Shown here: piece after piece, positions 28,484 through 36,273 of the stretch
Layout of the letters: each line of letters opens with the position of its first letter
How positions within the stretch are numbered: position 1 is the stretch's first letter
NCBI RefSeq assembly: GCF_000219125.1
Contig: NZ_AFGF01000098.1
Coordinates: forward strand, 1 to 41,513
Origin: Acetonema longum DSM 6540
GTDB taxonomy: Bacteria; Bacillota; Negativicutes; Sporomusales; Acetonemataceae
Direction of reading: 5' to 3'
Length of the DNA stretch: 41,513 nucleotides
The notes under the pieces: model-generated
The model's database searches: none
What the model was told of the DNA's origin: nothing
Seen by the model: only the letters and a program-made list of their open reading frames with translations
Translations under genes and position numbers: made by a program

Positions 28484-30859
28484 TTACGCCTTGGTAATCT
28501 GAACAAGATTCGTGTGCTGCGGATTGCCGAATGCCAGCGGAGTAGGATGATATTTTGTGATGGCATTGGTGCATCCCCGCTGGTCAACGCCCTGGGCATC
28601 CGGATTCCACCACGCTCCCTGCGGTACCGATATCACACCCGGCATCATGCGAGGAGTAATTTTTACCGGCAGCATCATACTGCCGCGATCATTGTAAACC
28701 TTTACTTTCTCACCGTTTTGCAGCCCTCTGTCCGCCGCGTCCCGGGTATTGACCCAGACTTCCTGCGGAGCCGCCTCTTCCATCCAGCGAACATTATCAA
28801 AGGTCGAATGAACGCGGCGTTTGAAGTGATGGCCTATGCACTGCAGCGGATACTTGCCGCGCAGCGGGTCCGCCGGTCCTTCCCAGGCAGCGATATATTT
28901 CGGAATGGCAGGAATCTCTTTGGGTTTGTTCATGGCCCACAAGCGAGGTGAAAAAATCTCAATTTTGCCCGACGGCGTAGGAAAGGGATTATGTTCCGGG
29001 TCTTCAATTTGTTTTTGAAAGGCAATGCTGGGCTCTTGATATTGCCAGCGGTATACGCCTTTCGCCTTGAACTCCTCATAAGACGGGAAACCCGGGTTTG
29101 CCTTGCGCGTGTCGTCCACTATTTTACGCAGCCATTGCTCTAATGTTTTGCCTTCCGTAAATTTTTCTCTCAGACCTAATTTTTCGGCGAGATCGGAGAT
29201 CCAGTCATACCCATTGCGGCATTCAAATACCGTATCCACCGCTTTATTCATATACAGGATATAGTCGCCGTAGCCCCAGGGCGTAACAATGTCTTCCCGC
29301 TCCATCATATTGTCAGACGGCAGTAAAATATCGGCGAATTTAGCGCTGGCTGTCATGAAATGCTCGCTGGCCACAATACATTCCACCAGGCTTTCATCTT
29401 CCAATATCTTGGCGGTTCCGCCGCAATCCGAATGCTGGTTAATGAGACAATTTCCGGCGAGGTTATAAATCATCTTAATGTTGGTTGATAATTTTTTAAC
29501 GCCTTTTACCCCTTGTTCCGTTCCCATGTCTTTGCCATGCTGAATCGCATCCGGCCAAATATAGCAGGAGATCGAAGCCTTGCAAGGATTATTGACAGGG
29601 ATGGCGCCAATCTTTTGGCTGCGGGCCTGGGAAGCGTTTCCTGACGCCCAGCCGCCTTTTATGCCGACATTCCCGGTCATGGCCGCTAAAACAGTGCCGC
29701 TCCGGACAACCTGCTCGCCGTAAGCATGCCTTTGGGGACCATATCCCTGAATCAGGGCCCCCGGTTTCATCGTGGCATACTCCCGCGTCAGCTGTATAAT
29801 TTTATGGCGCGGGATTCCGGTGATCGTTTCTGCCCATTCAGGCGTTTTGGCAGTCTTATCGTCGCCTGATCCCATTACATAGCTCCGGTAAGAATTCCCC
29901 GGCGGAATATGATCAGGCATATGTTCTTCATCAAAGCCCAGGCAGTATCTGTCGAGAAAAGGCTGATCCTGCAGATTTTCACTGATCATGACATACGCCA
30001 TGGCATCCAGCAGCGCACTGTCGGTTGTAGGCCGGATGGGAATCCATTCATCGGCCAGCCCTATGGCGGTATTGGAATACATCGGATCGATGACCACGAT
30101 CTTTGCCCCGGCTTCCTTCGCCTGTTTTAAGTAATAGGCGGTGTTTGTCCCATGGATCGTTTCCGCCGGGTTCCATCCCAGAAGAATAATCAGCTTGGAA
30201 TCGGCCCAGGTCTCGCGGCTGCTGCCGGTAGCCGTCGTTCCATAGGTATAGGGAGTGGCCATGGACGTGCAGGCAGTGCTGTAAGTCCCATAGTAGTTTA
30301 AATACCCGCCGTACATGCCCAGCAGACGGGACATCCATACTCTCTCAGCCACTTTGCCGGCAATGCCGCTGCCGTATTGCATATAGATCGCTTCCGGTCC
30401 ATATTGCTGCATAATACGCTGAGTGTGGCCGGCAATGATCGTTAATGCTTCATCCCAGGTGATGCGTTCAAATTTGCCTTCGCCGCGCTTGCCTACCCGT
30501 TTCATCGGATATTTCAACCGATCCGGATGATAAAGCCGGTCACGGTAAGAGCGGCATCGCAAACATCCTCTGAGCTGCGGCATCTGAGGCGTATCCGGGA
30601 TATCGTCGTCCGTGGATATACGGGTAATGATCCCATCGCTGACATGCGCCTTGATGCGGCACCTTCCCCCGCAATTATGGGAGCCGGCAGTCAGTACAAC
30701 CATTTCCGGCACTCTTGCTTCCGACATTTTCGCCATCCCGGTAAAAATATCTTCGGAAAGCATTCCTAAAGCACTGAGCCCCCCGACTGTTGCTGCACTG
30801 CATGTAAAAAATTTGCGCCGTGAAATCCGTTGGACCCAAAAATCTGTTTTATCTCCCAC
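28484..30859 (-). CDS. dmsA: DMSO reductase-type catalytic subunit DmsA
   Basis: 791 residues from GTG at 30859. Twin-arginine signal SRRKFF at 13-18 followed by a hydrophobic stretch: exported by Tat. Close to E. coli DmsA over its length: RLKYPMKRVGKRGEGKFERITWDEA, NYYGTYSTA (Ser of YSTA aligns with the Mo ligand), DEWIPIRPTTDSALLDAMAYVM, QGYGPQRHAYGE, AGNCLINQHSD, GHHFKRRVHSTFDNV, TPRMMPGVISVPQGAW. The N-terminal cluster site reads SHNCGGRC with C63, C67 and C99 kept, but Gly59 where E. coli has the first Cys. The frame is open to 31060; the GTG is chosen because AAAGGA lies ten bases upstream and the signal peptide starts there. Reduces DMSO or a related S/N-oxide. Confidence 0.9.
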   Translation of the reverse strand: MGDKTDFWVQRISRRKFFTCSAATVGGLSALGMLSEDIFTGMAKMSEARVPEMVVLTAGSHNCGGRCRIKAHVSDGIITRISTDDDIPDTPQMPQLRGCLRCRSYRDRLYHPDRLKYPMKRVGKRGEGKFERITWDEALTIIAGHTQRIMQQYGPEAIYMQYGSGIAGKVAERVWMSRLLGMYGGYLNYYGTYSTACTSMATPYTYGTTATGSSRETWADSKLIILLGWNPAETIHGTNTAYYLKQAKEAGAKIVVIDPMYSNTAIGLADEWIPIRPTTDSALLDAMAYVMISENLQDQPFLDRYCLGFDEEHMPDHIPPGNSYRSYVMGSGDDKTAKTPEWAETITGIPRHKIIQLTREYATMKPGALIQGYGPQRHAYGEQVVRSGTVLAAMTGNVGIKGGWASGNASQARSQKIGAIPVNNPCKASISCYIWPDAIQHGKDMGTEQGVKGVKKLSTNIKMIYNLAGNCLINQHSDCGGTAKILEDESLVECIVASEHFMTASAKFADILLPSDNMMEREDIVTPWGYGDYILYMNKAVDTVFECRNGYDWISDLAEKLGLREKFTEGKTLEQWLRKIVDDTRKANPGFPSYEEFKAKGVYRWQYQEPSIAFQKQIEDPEHNPFPTPSGKIEIFSPRLWAMNKPKEIPAIPKYIAAWEGPADPLRGKYPLQCIGHHFKRRVHSTFDNVRWMEEAAPQEVWVNTRDAADRGLQNGEKVKVYNDRGSMMLPVKITPRMMPGVISVPQGAWWNPDAQGVDQRGCTNAITKYHPTPLAFGNPQHTNLVQITKA

Positions 30860-31383
30860 ATGAGCCACATCCTTTCCGCTTCGTATTTTTCTAAGATTCA
30901 AGCAACTATTCATATATAAAGAATATTTTATTTGCCGGACGCAAGTCCTCTTGGATAAAATGCAGAAATATCCCCGCCTTGATTGTAGAAATGAACAATC
31001 GCGCGCTGAAAGCGCTGCGCAGGAACGGAAGCATGCAGTGATGATTTCTTTTTCTGTCACGGCTACATGATCTTCTTATACGAAAAAGGGACCGGGCGCT
31101 GCTTTTCAACCAAACCCGCTTCTGGATTAATGGCCTGGAATCACACACGTTCATCTGATAGATTGTTAATATTTAACAGGAATTTTATTGCAGGCATTGC
31201 CAAAAACGGCGAAAACGGCAGGATCATGCAGCTAATTGATCATGGCCTTCCGCCGGCGATAGACGGAAAGCATCTAAATAGTCAAAAAAATTAATGCATT
31301 TGATAAAAAAATATGTCATAATAGTCACCATAATACCATCTACATAATAAAGTGCATGATCTCTTATGAGAGAACTTAATAAA
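30860..31383. other. Divergent intergenic region between dmsA and the c-di-GMP riboswitch
   Basis: Short open frames here are not convincing as genes. A 15-bp palindrome TGTTAA-TAT-TTAACA at 31164-31178 resembles CRP/FNR or Rex-type half sites but with non-standard spacing. No clear promoter could be assigned for either the dms operon or the riboswitch transcript; A/T-rich -10-like boxes lie at 31319-31348. Confidence 0.4.
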
Positions 31384-31451
31384 CACGGCAAACTTATTGA
31401 AAAATAAGGACGCAAAGCTATGGGTCTACGTACTTTAAGTATATGGCTGCC
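31384..31451 (+). promoter_or_regulatory. Cyclic-di-GMP-I (GEMM-I) riboswitch
   Basis: The class I c-di-GMP aptamer is recognised from its conserved blocks: CACGGCAAAC, a stem CTTATT/AATAAG closed by the GAAA tetraloop (31399-31402), GGACGCAAAGC, GGGTCTAC, and a 3' GGCTGCC. GGCA (31387-31390) pairs with TGCC (31448-31451) to close the aptamer. The 3' GCC is also the start of an intrinsic terminator stem, so aptamer and terminator compete. The simplest reading is an ON switch: c-di-GMP stabilises the aptamer and lets polymerase through into the exopolysaccharide operon. The direction is inference. Confidence 0.93.
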
Positions 31452-31480
31452 AGGTTGCAAAACTGCAACCTGGCTTTTTT
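31449..31480 (+). terminator. Riboswitch-controlled intrinsic terminator
   Basis: Perfect 11-bp arms GCCAGGTTGCA (31449-31459) and TGCAACCTGGC (31464-31474), loop AAAC, then TTTTTT. It shares its first bases with the c-di-GMP aptamer and lies 80 bases before the first gene. Confidence 0.92.
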
Positions 31481-31559
31481 GTTAGCTTAAATCATACGGT
31501 CAGTCTGATGCGACGGTAAATTTACCACAGGCGAACTTTGTCAGGCAGGGAGGGTTCTG

Positions 31560-32045
31560 GTGAAAAAGTTTTTACTATTACCGTTTGCCATGGCAACGGT
31601 AATCAGCAGTCTGCCCGCAGGGAATCCATGCCGTGACGAACTGGCCGGGGCTGAGCCGTGGACGGGGAACATAGCATATGCAAGCGGTTTTTCGGACGCC
31701 GGCGACCCTGCGGTTGCATCCCGGGAGAATATGGAAGAAAACAAAGCCAGGATTTCTTACGAGCTGGCGAAAATTACGGCCGATATCGTATCCGTCCCGA
31801 CCGCCGATACGGAAAATTTCAAAAGGACAGTTGCTTACGCCAATGCCCGGATTACAGCAACAGTGATGCCGCTGCTGCCCGACAGTCAGAAAAAGGATTT
31901 TGCCAATGAAATGGCCCAGCTTACCACGGCGATCATGAATGACCCGAATCCGGATGTCGAAATAGCCAAAACGGAATTAACCTATAAAATTGCCCTGCTG
32001 ACAACAAAAATCATCACCAATGCCGGTAAAGGCAAATGCCGGTAA
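31560..32045 (+). CDS. Secreted helical N-terminal part of the outer-membrane barrel gene (frame broken)
   Basis: 161 residues in this frame. A Sec signal peptide (KKFLLLPFAMATVISSLPAG) is followed by an alpha-helical region with repeated ELAKITADIV / ELTYKIALLTTKI-type helices and no recognised family. Start is GTG with GGGAGGG six bases upstream. The frame ends at 32045 only because a perfect 16-bp tandem duplication (32019-32034, 32035-32050) shifts it by one. With one copy it runs straight into the barrel frame that follows, giving a 493-residue protein: signal, helical domain, Pro/Ala-rich linker, beta-barrel. First gene of the exopolysaccharide operon; probably part of the export channel. 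As it stands, a truncated soluble periplasmic product is expected. Confidence 0.75.
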   Translation: MKKFLLLPFAMATVISSLPAGNPCRDELAGAEPWTGNIAYASGFSDAGDPAVASRENMEENKARISYELAKITADIVSVPTADTENFKRTVAYANARITATVMPLLPDSQKKDFANEMAQLTTAIMNDPNPDVEIAKTELTYKIALLTTKIITNAGKGKCR

Positions 32046-32050
32046 AGGCA
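32019..32050 (+). repeat. Perfect 16-bp tandem duplication causing a frameshift
   Basis: AATGCCGGTAAAGGCA is repeated head to tail without a gap. Since 16 is not a multiple of three, it moves translation out of the barrel frame into a stop at 32045; one copy restores the full-length frame. Either a reversible switch, a fresh mutation or an assembly artefact. Confidence 0.97.
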
Positions 32051-33057
32051 ACAGCGGTGCTGCTCCGGCGGCACCGCAGCCTCGACGTAATGGCAAAACG
32101 CCGCGCCAGGCAGCCGATGCCGGCGCTCCCCCCGCAACAAGCTCAGGGGACATCGACCCGGAAACCCACGCGGCTCTGATCCATGAATTAATGCAGACTG
32201 GCCAGGACAGCCGCCGGGCCGGCGATAAAATCAATACCGCCGGCGAAGTCCGCTATCATTATGCCCTGAACAGCGGCGCCGGCCTTTGGGGTCAGGATAT
32301 ATCCGGCTTCCGCGCCCGCCTGGCCTTTGATGCTGAGACCCGCCCGGATTGGCGCATCCACGGCATGCTGGAGGGCAAAAGAAATATCCTCAATTATGAT
32401 AACCATGCCGGCCTGCCTTATCTTTTCCTGGAAGGGAAATTAGGCCGGTCGCTGCTGCGGGCAGGGTCTTTCAGCCACCTTATGGCTGAAGGAAATATTT
32501 ACGACAGCGGTTTTGACGGCATTCAGCTTAATTTCGGCGAACCGGTGAAATACAGGCTGAGTTACGGGGAAACCGGGCATTCAAAGGAAACGGCGATAGC
32601 CACGGCACGCTACGAGGATTTTGATTACAACCTGGAAGCCGGCGTCTATCACTATCGGACAGACACAGATCAGAAAAATACGATCCGGTCTCTGGGCGGA
32701 AATTACAATTTCAGCAATTTTGGCGTAGGAGCCACGATTTTGAGCGCAACGCTGCAAGACAGCCAGGGAGATCATGACGGCTATGTGTTGAGTTTTAACT
32801 ACGGCGGTTTAAAAACCTGGCGTCCGGGCACCTACAGCCTGTTTGCCAAATATTACAATCAGCCGCAGGGAACCTATATTATGCATGGAATGAACGGCCC
32901 CGGCAGCCGGATGCAAGGATTTAAGGGCTACGGCTTAGGAATGGGCTATACGGTGGCGGCGAATTTTGTGGCAGGCCTCGAATATTACGACCTGTCAGAA
33001 AAAGCCTCCGGCGATAGCGCCAGAACCTGGTGGAGTTACCTCATGCAATATTTTTAA
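32020..33057 (+). CDS. Outer-membrane beta-barrel (porin-like) C-terminal part, exopolysaccharide export
   Basis: 345 residues if read from the ATG at 32020, which has no Shine-Dalgarno. So it is best seen as the C-terminal part of the 31560 gene. A Pro/Ala-rich linker (~1-45) is followed by alternating amphipathic strands rich in Tyr, Gly and Asn (FRARLAFDAETRPDWRIHGMLEGKR, LFLEGKLGRSLLRAGSFSHLM, YRLSYGETGHSKETAIATARYEDF) ending in LEYYDLSEKA...SYLMQYF with a terminal Phe, the Bam-recognised beta-signal. Predicted outer-membrane barrel. By position with a synthase and deacetylases it is likely the polymer exit pore, filling the role PgaA or AlgE has elsewhere, though no sequence relation is claimed. 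Confidence 0.72.
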   Translation: MPVKANAGKGNSGAAPAAPQPRRNGKTPRQAADAGAPPATSSGDIDPETHAALIHELMQTGQDSRRAGDKINTAGEVRYHYALNSGAGLWGQDISGFRARLAFDAETRPDWRIHGMLEGKRNILNYDNHAGLPYLFLEGKLGRSLLRAGSFSHLMAEGNIYDSGFDGIQLNFGEPVKYRLSYGETGHSKETAIATARYEDFDYNLEAGVYHYRTDTDQKNTIRSLGGNYNFSNFGVGATILSATLQDSQGDHDGYVLSFNYGGLKTWRPGTYSLFAKYYNQPQGTYIMHGMNGPGSRMQGFKGYGLGMGYTVAANFVAGLEYYDLSEKASGDSARTWWSYLMQYF

Positions 33058-33084
33058 ATACATTAGCAGGTGAAATCGGAATAT

Positions 33085-34407
33085 ATGGAAATTTTATTAA
33101 AATTACAGGCAAAAGAAGCTTTGCTGGCAGTTGTAGGCCTTGGCTATGTAGGGTTGCCGCTGGCGGTTGCGTTTGCCGGAAAAGTCCGGACCCTTGGCTT
33201 TGATATTAATCCGGAAAAAGTGGCTGTTTATCAGCAGGGAATTGATCCTACCCATGAAGTCGAAACGGCGAAGCTCCAAAGCACGACACTGGAATTTACT
33301 ACTGATCCAGCCCGGCTGAAAGAAGCCCGCGTGATCATTGTTGCAGTGCCGACGCCGGTCAATGGAGATAAAACCCCGGATTTAACGTCCGTTGTCAGCG
33401 CCAGTGCACTGATCGGGGAAAATCTGACGCCGGGCAGTATTGTCGTTTTTGAATCGACGGTGTATCCCGGGGTTACCGAGGATATTTGCATTCCGGTGTT
33501 AGAGTCGAAATCAGGCCTGGCATGCGGCAAAGATTTCAGGGTAGCCTATTCACCGGAAAGAATCAATCCCGGCGATAAAGTGCAAAGACTGGAAAATATC
33601 CGGAAGATTGTTGCCGCGACAGATGAGGAAACATTGGAAACGGTTGCGGCGATTTATGAACTGATTATTCAGGCGGGAGTATATAAAGCAGCCGGCATTA
33701 AGGTGGCGGAAGCGGCAAAGCTGGCTGAAAATGCCCAGAGAGACATTAACATTGCTTTTATGAATGAACTGGCCCTGGCATTCGACCGCATGAAAATCAA
33801 CACCAAAGATGTAATCGACGCCATGAACACCAAATGGAATGCCCTGCGGTTTCAACCCGGCCTGGTAGGCGGGCATTGCATCGGCGTGGACCCGTATTAC
33901 TTCATTTATCAGTTCCAGATGCTGGGGTATCACTCGCAGCTTATTGCCGCCGGCAGAAAAATTAACGATGCCATGGCCGGCTTTGTCGCTGACAACATTA
34001 TAAAAAAAGTGATTCAAGCCAATAAAAATCTAAAAAGAGCCAACATTTATATTATGGGAATTACCTTTAAAGAAAATTGCCCGGATATGCGCAATTCAAA
34101 GGCCGTCGACGTCTGCAGGCACCTTGCCGGATATGGAATTCAGGTAAAAGTGGCTGACCCGGTTGTTGATCCCGCAGAATTTAAAAAAGAATACTGCCTG
34201 CCGCTTGTCAGGCTGGAAGAGGTCAAAAATGCCGATTGCCTGGTATTTTTAGTTGCCCATCAACACTTCCGGGAACTACAGCCGGCGAATCTGGCCGGCA
34301 TGTTCAAGCAGCCAGGGCGGCAAACCCGTCATGTCATTATTGATATCAAGCATATATTTGAGCGTAAAGTAATGGAAGAAAGCGGTTATTCCTACTGGAG
34401 CCTTTAA
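33085..34407 (+). CDS. Nucleotide-sugar dehydrogenase (UDP-N-acetylhexosamine 6-dehydrogenase type)
   Basis: 440 residues from ATG 33085 (AGGTGA eleven bases upstream); a GTG at 33070 has no SD. Oxidises C6 of a UDP-sugar with NAD. Rossmann motif VVGLGYVGLPLAVAF, VPTPVNGDKTPDLTSV, FESTVYPGVTED, YSPERINPGDK, the catalytic region VGGHCIGVDPYY (Cys 265 from this ATG), and GITFKENCPDMRNSKAVDV. The VYPGVTE and SPERINPGDK wording and the KWN-x-x-x-F-x-PGLVGGHC stretch resemble the TviB/WbpO/CapL branch, which act on UDP-GlcNAc/GalNAc, more than the UDP-glucose enzymes. It would supply an N-acetylhexosaminuronate (or uronate) donor for the polymer; substrate not proven. Confidence 0.85.
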   Translation: MEILLKLQAKEALLAVVGLGYVGLPLAVAFAGKVRTLGFDINPEKVAVYQQGIDPTHEVETAKLQSTTLEFTTDPARLKEARVIIVAVPTPVNGDKTPDLTSVVSASALIGENLTPGSIVVFESTVYPGVTEDICIPVLESKSGLACGKDFRVAYSPERINPGDKVQRLENIRKIVAATDEETLETVAAIYELIIQAGVYKAAGIKVAEAAKLAENAQRDINIAFMNELALAFDRMKINTKDVIDAMNTKWNALRFQPGLVGGHCIGVDPYYFIYQFQMLGYHSQLIAAGRKINDAMAGFVADNIIKKVIQANKNLKRANIYIMGITFKENCPDMRNSKAVDVCRHLAGYGIQVKVADPVVDPAEFKKEYCLPLVRLEEVKNADCLVFLVAHQHFRELQPANLAGMFKQPGRQTRHVIIDIKHIFERKVMEESGYSYWSL

Positions 34408-34426
34408 GTACAAGGCGGTGATATGC

Positions 34427-35785
34427 GTGAAATATAAAACAATACTGCTGGTGCCGGTTCTGCTGCTGTTGGGCGTTTATCTGACCGGAATCCCGTTTAT
34501 CGGACTATTTTCACTTCTGCCAGAACAGGCTGCCGCTTTATTTTCCATCCGTACAGTTCAGGCGACAGCTGCCGATAACCAGGCACAGGAAATCAGGGTG
34601 ATTCCTACTACCGAGCCGGCGCTCTCCTTTACCTTCGGCGGCTTAAGCAGGGAGGCGGCAGTGAGCGATGTGCTCCGGCGGCTCCGCGGTCTGGGCATCA
34701 GGGCGACGTTTTTCGTCATGGAACCGGAAATCCGGCGGCATCCGGCAACGCTGCGGAAAATTATCGCCGACGGGCACGAAATCGGCATTGCCATACGGCC
34801 GAAAGACGGGGAAGCGCCGGACGAAACCCGCCGGATGATTTTAGCTACCGGCAGGCTGCTGCAGGAGCAGTTCGGGGTGACCACCGGCCTGGTAAAACAG
34901 CCCTGGGGAGCCGTGTCGGACACGACAAAAGAAGCGGTTGCCGGTCTGGGATATAGGCTGATTGGCCAATCCGTCAATGTGGTGCAAAGCAGGCATAAGG
35001 ACTATACGGCCGCCGACCAGGTGATGGCCGAGATTTTCGGCAAATTTGCCCTGTCTTTATCCCGGGGGCAGATCGTCCATTTCAGAATGGACTATTATAG
35101 CAATGAGCGTCTGGCTGGCGATCTGGTCGAAACCATTAAATGGCGCAAAGTGGATAACATTGCCTATGCACCCTCCTACGACAATCCCGCCAATAACCCG
35201 GCCAATGATTCGCAGTATGCGATAAAGCCGGTCGGCGAGCTGCTCAGGCACAGCCGGTTTATCTATCAATATCCGGCCGATCCGGCGACCATTCCGGGCG
35301 GCTTACGCTACGACGGTCCCAGTGTAAGAATCACAGGGCGCAATGTAATGGCCGAAGCCGCCAAGCGGTATATCGGCCATAAAGATGTCAATTACGAAGA
35401 CCGTATGCTAGGCTTCTCGAAAATGGAGACCCGCCGCCTCGATACCAGCGGCTTGATCCATACGGAGGACAGGGTTATTTTTCTCACTTTTGACGACTGG
35501 GAACAGACGCCGCGATCAATAAGCTGCTGTATGTTCTGCGCAAGCACCGGGTTACGGCGACGTTTTTCATTACGACCAATAACGTATTATATAATCCGAA
35601 CCTGCTCCGGGCGATTGCCATGGAAGGCCATGAAATCGCCAGCCATTCCGATCAGCATCTGCCGCTGGTCATTCGCGATCCGCGAACCGGCCGGCTGGTA
35701 CAAACCCAGGATAAAGACGAATATCGCGCCGACCTTGCCGCAGCCTACCGAAAATTGCGGGCTGTCACCGGAGATGTTCTTGTGA
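34427..35785 (+). CDS. Tandem NodB-type polysaccharide deacetylase, N-terminal part (frameshifted)
   Basis: Starts at GTG 34427 with AAGGCGG eight bases upstream; a signal-anchor helix occupies residues ~5-22. The first NodB-like domain has LSFTFGG in place of TFDD and no His-x-x-x-His, so it is degenerate and probably inactive. A linker then leads to a second NodB domain beginning VIFLTFDDW. At 35499-35501 the sequence has three G where four are needed; the frame then runs off to a chance stop at 35785. Adding one base joins it with the next frame into a 588-residue protein that carries a full catalytic set. Removes N-acetyl groups from a surface polysaccharide, in the periplasm or at the inner membrane. 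Confidence 0.8.
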   Translation: MKYKTILLVPVLLLLGVYLTGIPFIGLFSLLPEQAAALFSIRTVQATAADNQAQEIRVIPTTEPALSFTFGGLSREAAVSDVLRRLRGLGIRATFFVMEPEIRRHPATLRKIIADGHEIGIAIRPKDGEAPDETRRMILATGRLLQEQFGVTTGLVKQPWGAVSDTTKEAVAGLGYRLIGQSVNVVQSRHKDYTAADQVMAEIFGKFALSLSRGQIVHFRMDYYSNERLAGDLVETIKWRKVDNIAYAPSYDNPANNPANDSQYAIKPVGELLRHSRFIYQYPADPATIPGGLRYDGPSVRITGRNVMAEAAKRYIGHKDVNYEDRMLGFSKMETRRLDTSGLIHTEDRVIFLTFDDWEQTPRSISCCMFCASTGLRRRFSLRPITYYIIRTCSGRLPWKAMKSPAIPISICRWSFAIREPAGWYKPRIKTNIAPTLPQPTENCGLSPEMFL

Positions 35786-36183
35786 ACGGCCGGCCGGCCC
35801 TGACCCGTTTTTTCCGCCCACCGACGCTGGCGATCAGCAAAACGGGGCTGGAAGCAGCCTTTGACGCCGGCTGCGAATACATTGTCGCCGGCTCGGGCAA
35901 CACCTACGACTATACGGCGGAAAATGCGCCGCAGCTTGTGAGAACAATGAAAGACGTGGTTTATACGGAAAAAGGGGAACTAAAAAGAGGCGCGGTTTTA
36001 ATCATGCATATGAGCGACAGTTCGGCATACACGGCAATGGCTTTGGACATTCTGCTGACCGCCAATGCCGCCAGGACGGATTCCGATCCTGCCAAATTCA
36101 AAGCCGGCCGGTTATCTGATTATTTATCCGCCGGGTATTCGCAGATCAGCCGGAAGCAATCGCTGCAATTAAACAGGCTGTGA
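35620..36183 (+). CDS. C-terminal part of the tandem NodB deacetylase (other frame)
   Basis: Continuation of the 34427 gene in the -1 frame. The coding signal begins right after the lost base at 35501 (GTDAAINKLLYVLRKHRVTATFF), so the ATG at 35620 is only the first internal Met. It carries the second-domain catalytic motifs: SHSDQH (two metal His), RFFRPP, and the C-terminal ILMHMS. Together with TFDD upstream, all core NodB motifs are present, so this domain would be active if the frame were whole. Ends at 36183, 90 bases before the synthase gene. Confidence 0.78.
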   Translation: MEGHEIASHSDQHLPLVIRDPRTGRLVQTQDKDEYRADLAAAYRKLRAVTGDVLVNGRPALTRFFRPPTLAISKTGLEAAFDAGCEYIVAGSGNTYDYTAENAPQLVRTMKDVVYTEKGELKRGAVLIMHMSDSSAYTAMALDILLTANAARTDSDPAKFKAGRLSDYLSAGYSQISRKQSLQLNRL

Positions 36184-36273
36184 ACAGGGTTTGGCCTGTT
36201 CTACCGGTCCAGTCGCGGGTGCCTGGTTGAATAAGCTGCAGCAGGCAGCTGGAAAATGGCGGGAATGTGGATC

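Noticed and set aside
31067-31294. Small plus-strand frame between dmsA and the riboswitch
   Set aside because: No SD, no recognisable product, atypical composition.
31300-31350. Promoter for the riboswitch transcript (TTGATA and several CATAAT boxes)
   Set aside because: No pair of boxes has an acceptable 16-18 base spacing; left unassigned.
32020-33057. Barrel part as an independent gene starting at ATG 32020
   Set aside because: No Shine-Dalgarno, no signal peptide, and the frame joins exactly to the upstream signal-bearing frame when one 16-bp copy is removed.
33085-34407. UDP-glucose 6-dehydrogenase (ugd) as a firm call
   Set aside because: Motif wording fits the UDP-HexNAc branch better, so no gene symbol is given.
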